A stretch of 64,000 nt of DNA from Paralvinella palmiformis (GCA_025642065.1 JAODUP010000517.1:336501-400500), one strand, 5' to 3'; counted from the stretch's first letter, positions 22,189-33,398 are shown. Program-made: numbers and translations. The notes: generated from the sequence alone by a model not told the origin.

Positions 22189-22620
22189 ATGAGTTATGAC
22201 AGCACAGAGAGGAAACGCAAATTTATCCCACATTGGCATGATTTACTTCAGTGGGTGGAATACAGTAGTGATGAAGGGGTCATATTCTGTGTCAAATGCA
22301 GAAAGTTACCATTTACATGCAGATAATACCAATTTTTGGATTGAATCGCTTAAAACACACACCACCACCTTTGCTCCAGTAAAATCAAAGAAGAATTACA
22401 TCCAACAAATCTTCAGTTGGGCCAAGCAGTTATTCAGCTCCATGAAAAGAGTTGGAATCACTTGTTCGGACAGCTTATAATATCATTTGCCGACTTTGTG
22501 TGGTCCTGTGAGCTTCAACAGCTAATGGTCTAGCATTGGATGATTGGGAGAAAATTACAGTAATGCTAAGTGGTGTCAAATTTTCATGACCATTATTGGT
22601 AGCTTTCTACCAGAGGAAAA
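22189..22620 (+). pseudogene. hAT transposase N-terminal zinc finger (ZNF862/KIAA1586-like), frameshifted
   Basis: ATG at 22,189 opens a 45-codon frame reading RKFIPHWHDLLQWVEYSSDE then GVIFCVKCRKLPF. This is the Trp..Leu-x-x..C-x2-C opening of ZNF862-type hAT transposases. After a frameshift the sequence continues DNTNFWIESLKTH (the 'G..NF..ESLK.H' second half of the finger). Near 22,470-22,540 it gives TAYNI and FADFVWSCELQ in shifted frames, a region of the transposase just after the finger. A lysine/arginine-rich PKKRKQTK upstream (22,158-22,183) could be a former nuclear localisation signal. No RNase H core or dimerisation domain was seen downstream. Dead copy. Confidence 0.6.
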
Positions 22621-22913
22621 TAACTTAGATTTAGGCTTGTTTGTATATGGTAGACTAGTAGCCATCACCTTAATGGCGACAAGAAGAAAATTCCTGGCCA
22701 GCTGGTGAACAGATAATTTATTACTGGATGAAACATGAACTTTTGTCTTTATGACACATAGTTACGATAGTCAGTCACAGTGTCATACTCATAGTCCCGG
22801 TCGATTCTAGTGCCATTTTAATAGCTAGTGTTGTTGGGCTAGTATTAAGAAAGTTGTTGGGTTAGTGGATTAAAAATTTACTAGTGAGCTGTAGAAATAT
22901 TTTTCTGGCCCTG

Positions 22914-22921
22914 CTAAGACT
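22914..22921. repeat. Target-site duplication, right (hAT 2)
   Basis: CTAAGACT immediately following the GGCCCTG end. Confidence 0.9.
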
Positions 22922-23600
22922 AAGTAGTAAGTGACTAACTCAGTAACTGAGTAGTCTAACTTCAGGAATCAGCCAAACAGGGCGGGTCTCTAAATTTTTC
23001 ACTTACCTTTACTCTTGCTTTAACCATCCGGAGTTATTTTGTTCGTTTCGTCATGGCCATTCGGTGACAACAAGAATTGTAAAGTCTATTATTTATTAAA
23101 ATATCTCTGGCAGCGAAGTTTATACACCTCTAGTAGTCTAGATCTAGATAGAACATACTTCCTGTTTGTCGCCGATGTTGGTAACACCCATGTACCAACT
23201 AGAAGAAATCTTAGTAAGACCTCAATATCAGCAATACTTGTTTTCAATCACCAGAGGGAGACACAATACAGTTTGATCGTAAGCATGAGCAGGGTTGACT
23301 ATCTTGGATAAAACTATCGTAAGCTGAGAACTATTAAGTTAGAAATAAATTTGACATATGACATGCGTATATTCTAATTTAAAAATCGTTCCACTAATTA
23401 TTTATTGACGAGGAACTGAAATTCCATGCCCATATCTGAGAGGGAAGTAGAAAAAGCATCACGCTTGTTAGGTTTAATAAGAGCCACCTTCACAGAGCTG
23501 AAGCATCTCCCATACAATAAGACGTAAATAGTCTTAAGACTATAGGTTGGACAAGTTTTAGCTTGTACAGCAATACAATTTGCCATGATTTTTATGTTTT

Positions 23601-23665
23601 AAATAAAGTGTACCAGTCAAGACCGAAATAAACAATCATTGATACCGTATGTCCGGTGTCATGGT
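23601..23665 (+). mobile_element. LINE family C 3' tail, second copy
   Basis: AAATAAAGTGTACCAGTCAAGACC, then AATAAACAATCA and ATGGTATCAAGTT, matching 21,738-21,815. Only the 3' UTR is present. Confidence 0.6.
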
Positions 23666-23801
23666 ATCAAGTTAGTTATGACTGTATGTTTGCTTCATTT
23701 AGATAACATTTGGTATTATTGTTATTTAATATAATTGAGAGTCTTAACTAATGCCTAGTGGTACAAAACACTATATTCATACCATTTAGTCTCTCTCTAT
23801 C

Positions 23802-23808
<7 letters not shown>

Positions 23809-23845
<37 letters not shown>
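23809..23845. repeat. (CA)n then (GA)n compound microsatellite
   Basis: A short CA run passes directly into a GA run of about 30 bp. Confidence 0.9.
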
Positions 23846-23850
<5 letters not shown>

Positions 23851-24582
23851 TACCTACACTGATACAGGTCACCTAGATATTCACTATGTCATATATTTTG
23901 AAGAGATCATTGGCAAGTGTAATATGCGGTCAGTGAAAAGAATACTTTAGCCAGGGTGCGTCTTTTTTCTGAAGGATGTAATTGTTTAAATTGCTCTAAG
24001 CAAAGGTGCTATTTGTAGCAAGTAGTATTAATACACAATATGATGTTTTAAGGCACCCAATCAGTTTGTAGAAAATTTTAGTCTGATTAATCAAGGAAAT
24101 TAAGTAAGATTTCGCTGAAATTTCAGCCGATTTACTTTAATAGCGTTCCATTTGTATATACTCTAATATAGTATATTTGAGTTGGCTTTGTTTAACGATG
24201 ATTTAGTGATTGTACATGATTTCCGGATGTCATATATGCATTTCTAGGGCATAATAATAGTCTACTGGAATAAAACCAATCATATAATTAACATAATTCT
24301 GGGTTCACAATTAGATACATAATATCCAACCGATAAGACATGTTTATTTATTGATTTTCAAATGATATTTACATACATGTATATGACAAAATTACCAGTT
24401 CCAAGATTGATCCCTTCATGAGAGAGACACACTATAAATTCTTTAGCCATTTGACTCGATATTGTTTATATCATTAATAAACTGGTTTATTTTTAAACGA
24501 TAATTGGAGATCTAAACTTGTACAAGTTCACAAAATCCACAAAAATCCACGTCTCCAACACATGACTGAGTGGGGACCTTCT

Positions 24583-24587
<5 letters not shown>

Positions 24588-24624
<37 letters not shown>
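24588..24624. repeat. (AT)n microsatellite
   Basis: Uninterrupted AT repeats. Confidence 0.95.
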
Positions 24625-24626
<2 letters not shown>

Positions 24627-24863
24627 TATGAATTAACACCTGCTGTTGTAAGAATATACAGTTGAAAAGTTTTAATTAATATAATACTTCTGCTCATACT
24701 TAACCGTTTCAAAGATTTCTCAGAAGAAGCATATATCACAACAACAAAAAAAAACCCACAATAAATGGGAAAATAAAGGTACCTTTAAATTAAGCAAAAA
24801 CCCCTGAAAATGTAGAAAATTAGGTCTTTCCAAATATGACTTTCGTGACCTGGAAAAATAAAT

Positions 24864-25115
24864 ATGTATAAATTAAAGGTAAACCAAGTTAATGTTTCTT
24901 ACGACCAATATGTATCAGATAAAATAATATTATCCCAAATTTGTACCCGAGTCTTATTAACGTTTGAGGGTGCCATAAAGAGCCGTTTACTAATGCATGG
25001 ACATAAATCTCTTGGATGTTTCAGCCTGTGGAATAAATTAACTGATCAAAATAAACTTTCAGCAAGCAAAGAAATGTTTTATAAGGTTTTAAAAACCCAC
25101 CTATTTAAATAAACC
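24864..25115 (+). pseudogene. LINE ORF2 C-terminal fragment
   Basis: The open frame ends SRLLMHGHKSLGCFSLWNKL, then SASKEMFYKVLKTHLFK and a stop. This matches the terminal region of jockey/CR1-type ORF2 (SRL..HGD.SF...LWN.LP......S...F...LKTHLF), also seen here in families A and B. Upstream residues are diverged. A short AT-rich 3' flank follows, with no obvious triplet tail. It is a truncated 3' copy; the family is probably near B. Confidence 0.55.
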
Positions 25116-25362
25116 TATTTTTAATATATCTCAACCAGCCTATTTATGCATAAACGTGCTTGTGCTATTTGAGCCAGAACCTGTTTCTCTAAGAATATGA
25201 AGAAATATGTCATCAGTTAGTTGACAGAGTAAATATATTGAATTCTCTTTAAAATAATTAACGATATCTCGAAAAAAATAACAAAATAACCTAGAAAATA
25301 TGTGAGAAATATTCTGAGTTAACAGTATTATTATTTTAAGTATAGCTTTTATTACTTAAACT

Positions 25363-25683
25363 ACTACTGCTGACGCTACTACTACTCTTACTATTACCGA
25401 TACTATTTCTAATACTACCACTCGGCGCCTCCATGGTCTAGTGGCAACGTGTTGGACCACAAATCACTACCATCCGTGTTCGAATTTCGGTGCGGGCATA
25501 TTTGAAGGTTGTTTCATCTTTGACTTTGCTTCATCACCTTTGGAGGTCGTTCACCCCATTTAGCCTACCATGTGCACAGAAGTAGCGGTAAAACGCCAAG
25601 CATCGTCATCATCAATATTACTACTACTACTACTACTACTGCAATTACTACTTTCACTACTTCTAATACTACTACTTCTACTA
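25363..25683. repeat. Degenerate (TAC)n microsatellite split by a SINE
   Basis: TACTAC-rich sequence at 25,363-25,422 resumes at 25,616-25,683, on either side of the SINE at 25,424-25,613. Confidence 0.75.
25424..25613 (+). mobile_element. tRNA-derived SINE family 1, full length
   Basis: Starts GGCGCCTCCATGGTCTAGTGG with a good A box. The B box is GTTCGAATTTCGG (about 25,477-25,489). It then has the family body GGTTGTTTCATCTTTGACTT, TTTGGAGGTCGTTC and CCATTTAGCCTACCATGTGC, with the tail CATCGTCATCATCA. It sits inside a TAC microsatellite. Confidence 0.9.
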
Positions 25684-26037
25684 AGCCCTAATCTTGTCTG
25701 TAAGATATTATTCTAAGAACTTGCCCCCTAGCCCATATGTCTCAGGTTTGCCCAGCATCGAAGCCAAACAGTGCACACGCTACAGTAATACCACTAATAC
25801 CAAACTGCACGTTATGATATTAAATATGTCATAACGTTGTAGTAGTCATGCGATCATTGTTGCTCTACAGATGGTGTTTGTTAGAAATTGTTGCCAATAA
25901 TTTTCATATTTCAAACATTCACATTCTAGACACGTCTACCAAAGACACGATAAAGGATGCTTTATTAGGAGTCAGAGTGGTGCACCACTTCCAGTAAAAA
26001 ACAGTAATCCTAGATTTTTTAACATAGAATTTTAACT

Positions 26038-26130
26038 GAGGGGCGTTTCATTTTTCACTTCGCCTCATTACCTTTGGAGGTAGTTCAAACCATTTAGTGT
26101 CCACAAAAGTAATCCTAAAACATCAACATT
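26038..26130 (+). mobile_element. tRNA-SINE family 1, 3' half
   Basis: GGCGTTTCATTTTTCACTTC, then TTTGGAGGTAGTTC and CATTTAG, with CACAAAAGTAATCCTAAAACATCAAC. The head is absent. Confidence 0.65.
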
Positions 26131-26711
26131 TGCTATTCTTCCAGTTCAATTGTTGTGACAGAAAACACAAATTGGTACATGTCACATAACTGTGAGAAAT
26201 AACAGTTTAAATATGTTTAAATTGTATTTCATAGGCATCATACAAGGTGTCACACGGTGAAGCTAAACACCATTTTCTTTCCAATCTTCGGTTAACGGTC
26301 CACCGAATCATAATATTTGAAACTACCAAAACTAGGACAATGATCGGCAACAACCAATCACCGTTTAACGAGTGACCTATTTGTTGCTGGTTCGTAGATT
26401 TAAAAAGAAACCCTGTTTGAGAGTTGGAACCTACTTGTCTTAAATTCAAGCCCTCTGGCGTTCTACTCTACTGGTTTATTATTGAGTCCCGTTGAGACCG
26501 CATATTAATCCGTTGTGTTTATGTCTTAACAGTCAAAAATTTATTGTGTCTTCTCCCGACATACAATGACAATTTTTAACATAAAATGGTTGTTCTACGT
26601 GTAGATTACTAATGAGTACTTTACTATTAACACCCAGAATCTTACAACACAATTCCCTGTGGCAAATCTCGTTAACAGCATTAGAACATAAGCTTAGCTA
26701 ATATTACCACG

Positions 26712-27080
26712 AGTGGGTGCCTGTATGGTCGAGATGGTAGCGTGATTAGACAGAAACCTTTAGAACAGCGAGTCACATGCCGGATGGCCGATGCCTGAAG
26801 GTGTTTCAGCTTTCATCGCCTCCGTGCTCTAACTGGTAGCGGGTTGGATAACAGATCACTACAACCTGAGTTCGAATCTTGGCCGTGGGCATATATGATG
26901 GGTGTTTCATCTTTGACTTCGCTTCATTCCCTTTGGAGGTCGCTCGGCCCATTTAGCCTACCATGTGCACAAAAGTGGCAGTAAAATATCAATCATCATC
27001 ATTATGATCTCATTTTATCTAACCAGTTTGGGAAGTTGACTGGCCTATTTAGCTTTCTATGTGCACACAAATCTACGGAA
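26712..27080 (+). mobile_element. SINE cluster: head fragment, full copy, tail fragment
   Basis: Three family 1 pieces lie in direct tandem. 26,712-26,812 is a diverged head with GTCGAGATGGTAGCG and GTGTTTCAGCTTTC. 26,815-27,003 is near complete, with B box GTTCGAATCTTGG, CGCTCGGCCCATTTAGCCTA and tail ATCAATCATCATCATT. 27,006-27,080 is a tail piece with GGCCTATTTAGCTTTCTATG and GTGCACACAAA. Serial insertion into the tail of an older copy is the simplest explanation. Confidence 0.75.
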
Positions 27081-27336
27081 ATGATAAAAAATTACAACAA
27101 TGACAACACCAACAAACATAACTATTTTCCCTTTTGTTCATATTTGTATTTCATTTTCTCAATTTGCGAGGTTTTAACTGAAAAATCAACGTTTGCACTA
27201 TTTCATAATAACGATGCAATAACTAATAGTATAATAATTTGCTCGTTATTTACTTAAATAAACAACAAGAAATATAAAAAGAAACATGCAACATTATCTA
27301 ACATTAGCTTCTGTCCATATTTTTACTTCTACATGC

Positions 27337-27337
27337 G

Positions 27338-27391
<54 letters not shown>
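27337..27391. repeat. (AT)n then (GT)n compound microsatellite
   Basis: AT run 27,337-27,362 followed by a GT run to 27,391. Confidence 0.95.
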
Positions 27392-27393
<2 letters not shown>

Positions 27394-27520
27394 ATGTTAC
27401 ATATAATAAAGGCGTGGTGTTTATAATTCTTACTGAATTATGACCAAACGACCACTACCTAAATAGAAAACAAATATTATATATTAGTACATATATAACG
27501 CAGCTATAACGGGAAATAAA

Positions 27521-27522
<2 letters not shown>

Positions 27523-27554
<32 letters not shown>
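27523..27554. repeat. (AT)n microsatellite
   Basis: Uninterrupted AT repeats. Confidence 0.95.
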
Positions 27555-27557
<3 letters not shown>

Positions 27558-28106
27558 TATATATAATATCTATTATGATAATAATTCTAATACCTCCGAT
27601 AATAGCAGAAATAATAGTATTTTCACTCAACCCAAAATAGCACGACTAGTTTCTGTTATAAGAAACCTTTATCAAGTGCATGTGTGTGTGTGTGTGTGAA
27701 TACTAGTTTCTAACCAAATGGCGTACTGAGTCTAGACCCATTCTTATTCCGGGGATATAATTTGATATTTGTCGAAGATGATATTTCACACTGTTGTCGT
27801 AGTTCCGGGAAAAACAACAACTACATACCTTTGATCTACAGAGGCAATTATTTAGCATTTACCAACCTGTCTAGGTCGTGAAGCACAGACTGGTTATATA
27901 TTTGGTGTTGTGTTTGTTATTAATGTTCAGTGTACAATAGAAGAAGCTACACTTTAACGATGAACATTGCAAGTGTGTGGAGGTATGGAACATTTTATTT
28001 TTAGATTAATGTATGTATAGTTGTATTTAGATTTATGGAGGTAGGTCTGGAAGGATGTTTAGATATGTTGATGCTCTGTGCCTGTTGCCTCTTTATATGT
28101 ACCCTA

Positions 28107-28109
<3 letters not shown>

Positions 28110-28189
<80 letters not shown>
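28110..28189. repeat. (CA)40 microsatellite
   Basis: About 80 bp of uninterrupted CA, the longest CA tract in the window. Interrupted CA continues at 28,318-28,378. The Cys-Val and His-Thr frames across it are artefacts. Confidence 0.97.
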
Positions 28190-28191
<2 letters not shown>

Positions 28192-28669
28192 GACTGGTGA
28201 GACATTACAATGTCTCAGCAAGAAAAGTCGCCACTCTGGATTCAGTCCCCGGAGAAACGTCCAGAGTTTGAATTCACGGTTCGAGATTCTCTGTGCCTGT
28301 GCCTTATTATACACAGCTAAAACACACACACGCACATACACACACGCACGCACACAATCACAAGCACAATCACACAAGCACCGTATATATACTTATAATA
28401 CATCAACGATATTATTTTCAGTTTGTAGAAGATAAATTGATTAATTCGGTGGCAATAAAATATGGCGGCTTAAATTGATCCTAAGAGACGATTGTTAGTT
28501 GAGATGTGATCGATCAAAGAGCGTAAATAACATGGTATCTTGTATAAGATGATGATTCATCATGTGTCATTACTTGCCCATCTGACTTTGATTAATGTAA
28601 ACCAAATGAGGCGAGATGAGATATTATAACATATGTTATTGGATATAATTATTTTGTGTATCTACTCCA

Positions 28670-28965
28670 AACCTTCTCCTATTCTGTAATAATTTATTTT
28701 CTAACTTCCTATTTGTACCCGTTTTATTGGTTCATTTATTTTCTTCCTTTAAACCTTTTCCCGATTTACTTCCTTTACTTTTCAATTCATTCGTTTCCTT
28801 TTCTTATTGTTTCACTTATATTCTAATCTCCCCTATTCCTTTCCCCTTTGCTCTCTTTAACCTTGAATTAGTCTTTTATAATCCCTTTCTTGTTTTCCTT
28901 CTACTTTTATTCCCCCTTTTATGTCCTGCTTCCTCCTTTTTACACCCACCCCCCGCCCAAAGCCT
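28670..28965 (+). repeat. Polypyrimidine-biased tract
   Basis: About 300 bp in which the + strand is mostly C and T, ending in a C-rich run near 28,945-28,956. The 119-codon frame crossing it (28,727-29,086) is Phe/Leu/Pro-rich because of this bias and is not credible as a gene. Confidence 0.75.
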
Positions 28966-29994
28966 CATAATCAGAAGGCGTGTTATACAGTTGATAAATT
29001 TACGTTCTGTATCAAGTTATGAGAAGATTTTGTTAGGTTTGTGTATCGAGAAAGGAGAGTCTCCGACAAATATTGGAACGCTTTAGAGCCACGGAATCAT
29101 CGTAAGCTCTATATTATGTCAGAAGCATCAATAATAAAACAATATCACTTCTGCCAATATTTTAGCCCAAGCAATGAATGGAGACTAATTAGGCAGCTAA
29201 AGCGGTTAGTGTGTACCCATGTAGAGTGGATCACTCATCTACTTTGGTTACTGTGATTAATAAAAGTCAGACACCTCCGAATATAAGGATGATTATTTTG
29301 TTATTTCTTGACGTTGGCGGGGCAGGTAATAGAACATTGTGGTATAGACTTTAAGATTATAGGATCGAATATCAATTACTAACTAACTAGCTAACGAGGT
29401 AACTAACTGACTAGCTAACTTACTCAATGAATGTCCCCCCCCCCTCTTTAGCTGGATAACCTATTTACACTTACTGAACTCAGAGATAACTCAATACTAT
29501 GGATTACCTGAGTGACAAGCTGACTCTTTGATGCTAGGAGAAATTCTGACTTTTTCCTCAGATACGTGGATGACTGTTAGCCATTTCTTTTGCTTCTGAA
29601 ATTGCTTTATTTTCTTTTTGCGCCATTGTATGATGGAACTCTATCATCTGGTGTTCTCCTGGAAATTGCCTTCAGTTGATGGGTACTGGAAACCAAAGTA
29701 TATTTCTAAAAATAAAGGAAGACTATCAAAATACCTGGAGGGTATCAGTTCCGAGATGATGTTACCTAATACTGAAAGCTAACTTCAAAAATCTAATAAA
29801 ACTTACACAATGAACTTTCTTTCATCACCTGTCCATCTTCGCTATAAATAGTGTCTACTTCCTACAGTAAGATCATCTCTTAGACTTTTATTTGACAGAT
29901 CAAACATTATAGTAATTGTAAAAGAAAATACAAATCAAAGAAGCCTTTCAGCCTCAAAAACTGGATCGTTCCATTTATGTTGGTGATGGGTTAT

Positions 29995-30027
<33 letters not shown>
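29995..30027. repeat. (GA)n microsatellite with G run
   Basis: GA repeats ending in a run of seven G. Confidence 0.9.
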
Positions 30028-30377
30028 CTATGGAGATGAATTAATGTTTGTGGGAATTTCATCGTATATTAGATTATCACTTCACAGTAAAAAGCACATA
30101 CTATCGTTTTCGTGATACTCTTCATTGTAGTACCGGAATGACTGGTCATCAAATACTTTCTAAGATGCCATGCGGTAGTGAATATCATCTGATGACCATC
30201 CCATAATCATGACCTGATCATGGTGGTCATATCTAACCATATTCATGATAAAAAGACAACAAATATCATTATTCTTCCATTCATCAACATTTTTATGATT
30301 ATTACGGATATATGTTTAGGCAAATTATTAGATGTGAGAGAAGTAGTCGATGGAATAGGTTATTCACGCAGGCACGC

Positions 30378-30440
30378 CGAGTGAGTGGGTGAGTGAGTGA
30401 GTGAGAGAGAGAGAGAGAGAGAGAGAGAAAGATTGAGAGA
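30378..30440. repeat. (GAGT)n to (GA)n compound microsatellite
   Basis: GTGAGTGA-type tetranucleotides pass into pure GA repeats. Confidence 0.9.
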
Positions 30441-30499
30441 GGGGCCAGATATTGGTGTTTTATAACCTCGTTCTATGAGAGTATTATCGGTTTGAATAC

Positions 30500-31560
30500 C
30501 ATTGCTCTGGGCCAGGGTTTGTATAGAAAACCATTTATTGCTTAAGAGATTCAAGCCGACGACAACAAAACACATGGACACATCTGATTACCGAGTGTCC
30601 AAATATATTCGGGTACTGTGTTCATTTTGGTTCGATATCTTTCTGACAAAATCTGATAAAGGTGGTGGGATTGGCTGGAGTTAAACAAGTATGAACAGCA
30701 ATTCAGTCGCAGCTTACTCTCATTTAGCAATTGATTAAATTCAGACTTTTCTTCTAATATAATCTTTTCATCGTTCACGTTGACATTATACTAGAATATT
30801 AAATGTTGCTGTCTGATGGTACCTTTTGTGGATTTGGTAGACGAAATGGAGCAATACAACATATTGGAAGAAGCACCTTCTAATTATTTATGTATGCATT
30901 AATAACTAAAACATCATCCAAACCTTTGGTTTGCTTTTCTTATTTTTTGTGTGATTACTGCACTTAATACTACTATCATATTTACTTCATCTACTTAACA
31001 TAATACACCTAACACCATTACTAGAACTGCATCCATTATTACCACTACTGCTACTAGTACTACTGTTTGTCCCAATCTCTGTGTGATAGATAGATGTGTT
31101 GTATAATTAGTTATCGTGTATGAAATTGCAGTTATGCACTGAACGATAATGAACTTTAATAGACTCATCTAAATAATTCCTTATTGTAGCTAGAATATGA
31201 TATGTTATTTCGCCATTAAAAGGCCATGAGATATATAAACATATGTAACCCCGAAGAGGTGTATTTATATATTACTTTGATCGTTTGATATTATGTCCAA
31301 ACAGGTACTGATAAAGAACTATTTCATGGGAAAGTAGGAAATCTGTGGTTTTCAAATCTGCATATATTTAGCATGTAGACTGGAAATGTGATTGAAACTA
31401 AGTATTGATTAACGTCTGGTGATAAAATAAGTTCAGAAAAAGATTCTTAATGAATAAGAATAGGAATAGTTATAATTTACTATGAAAGAAGTTCGAATAA
31501 TAATTCGAAATTGGAGATAATTAATAATATTTATTAATCATCGTTGTGGAACGCATCGTT
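30500..31560. other. AT-rich non-coding stretch
   Basis: No gene recognised. Chance frames on both strands at 30,502-30,778 have no family resemblance. Confidence 0.5.
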
Positions 31561-31563
31561 GTA

Positions 31564-31597
<34 letters not shown>
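31564..31597. repeat. (AAT)n microsatellite
   Basis: About 11 AAT triplets. Confidence 0.95.
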
Positions 31598-31910
31598 GCC
31601 GAAAGGGCAGTTTTTTTACTTGGCAGAAAGTGGCACGTTCTTTTACAAGTATGCTTGGGAACCTCTTCCAACACAGCTACTTGGTTAATGTTGACAGTTC
31701 ACTTCTTAGATGTACATTGTAAAGGTTAATACAGTCAGATATATCACAATCCAGACAAATTTCTTCTAACCCTCAGATCCTTGGAAAAAACAAGCTCAAA
31801 ATTGTTTAATCCAGTGTCTATGGTTTTCGACGCATTTATTATTGGAATATGGCTAGCAGATCGACATGATTTATCTCCAATTGATGCCTCTGGTTTCCAT
31901 AGAAGTGTGT

Positions 31911-31912
<2 letters not shown>

Positions 31913-31970
<58 letters not shown>
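31913..31970. repeat. (AT)n microsatellite
   Basis: Uninterrupted AT run that ends exactly at the CAGTAAAGG tip of the pogo-like sequence. Confidence 0.95.
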
Positions 31971-31974
<4 letters not shown>

Positions 31975-32050
31975 TAAAGGTTGGTTATAACGAAATTCAA
32001 GGGGAATGGGAATTGATATCGTTATAATGGTACTTCGATTTATCCCAATT
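31971..32050 (-). mobile_element. pogo/Tigger-like terminal region
   Basis: Starts CAGTAAAGGTTGGTTATAAC next to a TA microsatellite. TTCAAGGGGAATGGGAA follows, then a second TCGTTATAATGG. The layout 'TA-CAGT-AAACCTCGTTATAACGAA...AAGGG...TTCGTTATAA' is typical of pogo/Tigger ends with TA target sites. The opposite end was not found. Confidence 0.6.
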
Positions 32051-32194
32051 TTCAAATCTAGATGCTATGTATGTATCAGATATTAGTTACCGATGCATGA
32101 GCGATAATTGGTGAAAATAACCGTTTTATTACATACATTGCCTGGTGTTCTTATTTTATTTCCTTAATAATTTTACACGAAGAAAAAAAAACTA

Positions 32195-32430
32195 TTACAA
32201 GACAATGTTTCTTGGAATAAAACTGTTGCTGGCTTGAATAGCATTCGTATACGGAAACAAATGATGCATGACAGGCAATGACTGAAGATTGATACTCAGT
32301 TGTGCACGCATGTCGACTGCTGCAGCATGAGATGGAGGCTTTGGTGGAGGATCATTATCTTCGTCATCATTTTCATCAACAGATACTGGCTTACGTTTGC
32401 TAACATTGCAATGTTTGATTACTCATAAAC
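32195..32430 (-). pseudogene. pogo/Tigger-like transposase C-terminal tail
   Basis: The reverse strand reads IKHCNVSKRKPV, an acidic stretch DENDDEDNDPPPKPPSH, and AAAVDMRAQLSINLQSL, ending at TAA (32,195). Tigger/pogo DDE transposases end in this way: an 'I..CF.HC' element, an acidic-proline segment, then a short helical tail after the catalytic domain. The DDE core itself is not present upstream. This tail lies 150 bp inside a pogo-like terminus on the same strand, so both probably belong to one 5'-deleted element. The family is inferred from layout and short motifs only. Confidence 0.5.
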
Positions 32431-32659
32431 ATTTGTCTCTATATAAACAGGTTGACGAGCCAATCCAAAGTTCGCAGTTGATCATACGTCACAATACCCT
32501 TTGAAGTGACAGCTGTCAATATCTACTCTACCATCTCCAGGTGTTTCATGCGAAAAGATGGACAAAACAGATGGTGGCTGTGATAAAACAAAGACGATTA
32601 TTCTAGTTACTGTTCAGTGTGCTTGGAGTTATCCAATAACTCAGTAAGAAGTAATATAC

Positions 32660-32989
32660 ATGTTTGCTTTGAAAATTAATACTACTCAAGACATCTCAAC
32701 ACAAGATGAGTGTTCTGTTGTTGTTAGATATGTTGATAGCGCTGGCATCATCCAAGAAAGAAGAGTGGGTGTGGAGAAATATGAAGAATCTACAGGTAAA
32801 GCTTTTGTGCAACTTGTTTCGGAAGTCACGTTAGGGCCGAATTTTGACCTAAAAAAATATGTTGGAAACTCACCTGGTAGTGTAGCAAACATATTGGAGC
32901 GTTACAAAAGCGTCAATACTCTACTATCAAAGCAAACTCCAATGAAGATTCACGTCTTGTGCTCTGTATATGAGTTAAATCTCAAATAA
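32660..32989 (+). pseudogene. hAT transposase DUF4371-type core fragment
   Basis: A 109-codon open frame. Residues 20-32 read VVVRYVDSAGIIQ; ERRVGVEKYEESTGKAF and LKKYVGNS follow, ending in IHVLCSVYELNLK. This matches the DUF4371/ZMYM1-like hAT core (VVIRYVD..G.IQERF.GF......STGKA, LKNCVGN-TDGAANM-G-Y-G, IHVWCYAH-LNL). The usual DGAANM, which holds a catalytic aspartate, is replaced by GSVANI, and CYAH by CSVYE. The frame is open but should be inactive. No zinc finger or dimerisation domain lies nearby, and no tips were found. Confidence 0.7.
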
Positions 32990-33062
32990 AATTGCATTAT
33001 TCCTTTGGGAATCTTATCAGAGAATAAACATATTCAATTGTCACTCCATTACTATGAAATGA

Positions 33063-33068
<6 letters not shown>

Positions 33069-33110
<42 letters not shown>
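33069..33110. repeat. (AT)n microsatellite
   Basis: Uninterrupted AT repeats. Confidence 0.95.
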
Positions 33111-33111
<1 letters not shown>

Positions 33112-33395
33112 TTGAGGTCGTTAGCTTACTACTGGTGAGTGTCTAATACATGTATCTCATGCCATCTATTCAATTGTAAAACCACCTTCTGGGTGGTGGT
33201 TCTTGTAAACTCACTCCATTGTTTAAATATCATTTCGTCATACTCTCTTCTACCTGTTCCTACATTTTCCTGATAGTTCCATTTGGCAATTTAACGTGTT
33301 TTATGTTTAAGTTTTGTATGTTTAGGTTATTTATGTATATATTTATATATGTATGGGGTATATGGATGCTTGAGTCTTGATGTTCTGAGCCAGTG

Positions 33396-33398
<3 letters not shown>

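Larger units (their letters stand above)
21394..22913 (+). mobile_element. hAT element 2 (ZNF862-like), TSD CTAAGACT
   Basis: Begins CAGGGCCGGACAAAA and ends ATTTTTCTGGCCCTG, i.e. inverted tips CAGGGCCGG and CAGGGCCAG. It is flanked by a perfect 8-bp duplication. ACTAGC-type words are repeated in both subterminal regions. At 1,520 bp it is internally deleted. It carries a transposase N-terminal zinc-finger region (22,189-22,620) and has a LINE 3' fragment nested at about 21,600-21,835. Confidence 0.9.

Noticed and set aside
26207..26449. 80-codon - strand frame with one hydrophobic segment (WLLPIIVLVLVV)
   Set aside because: No recognisable family, no splice or promoter context, near SINE debris; not enough to call a gene.
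28001..28435. Open frames of Cys-Val and His-Thr repeats on both strands
   Set aside because: They are translations of the (CA)40 tract; no other coding signal.
28727..29086. 119-codon frame rich in Phe, Leu and Pro, resembling a membrane protein
   Set aside because: Its composition is fully explained by the polypyrimidine tract.
31744..32055. 103-codon - strand frame with an Ile-Tyr run
   Set aside because: Runs through the AT microsatellite and the pogo-like terminus; no family similarity.
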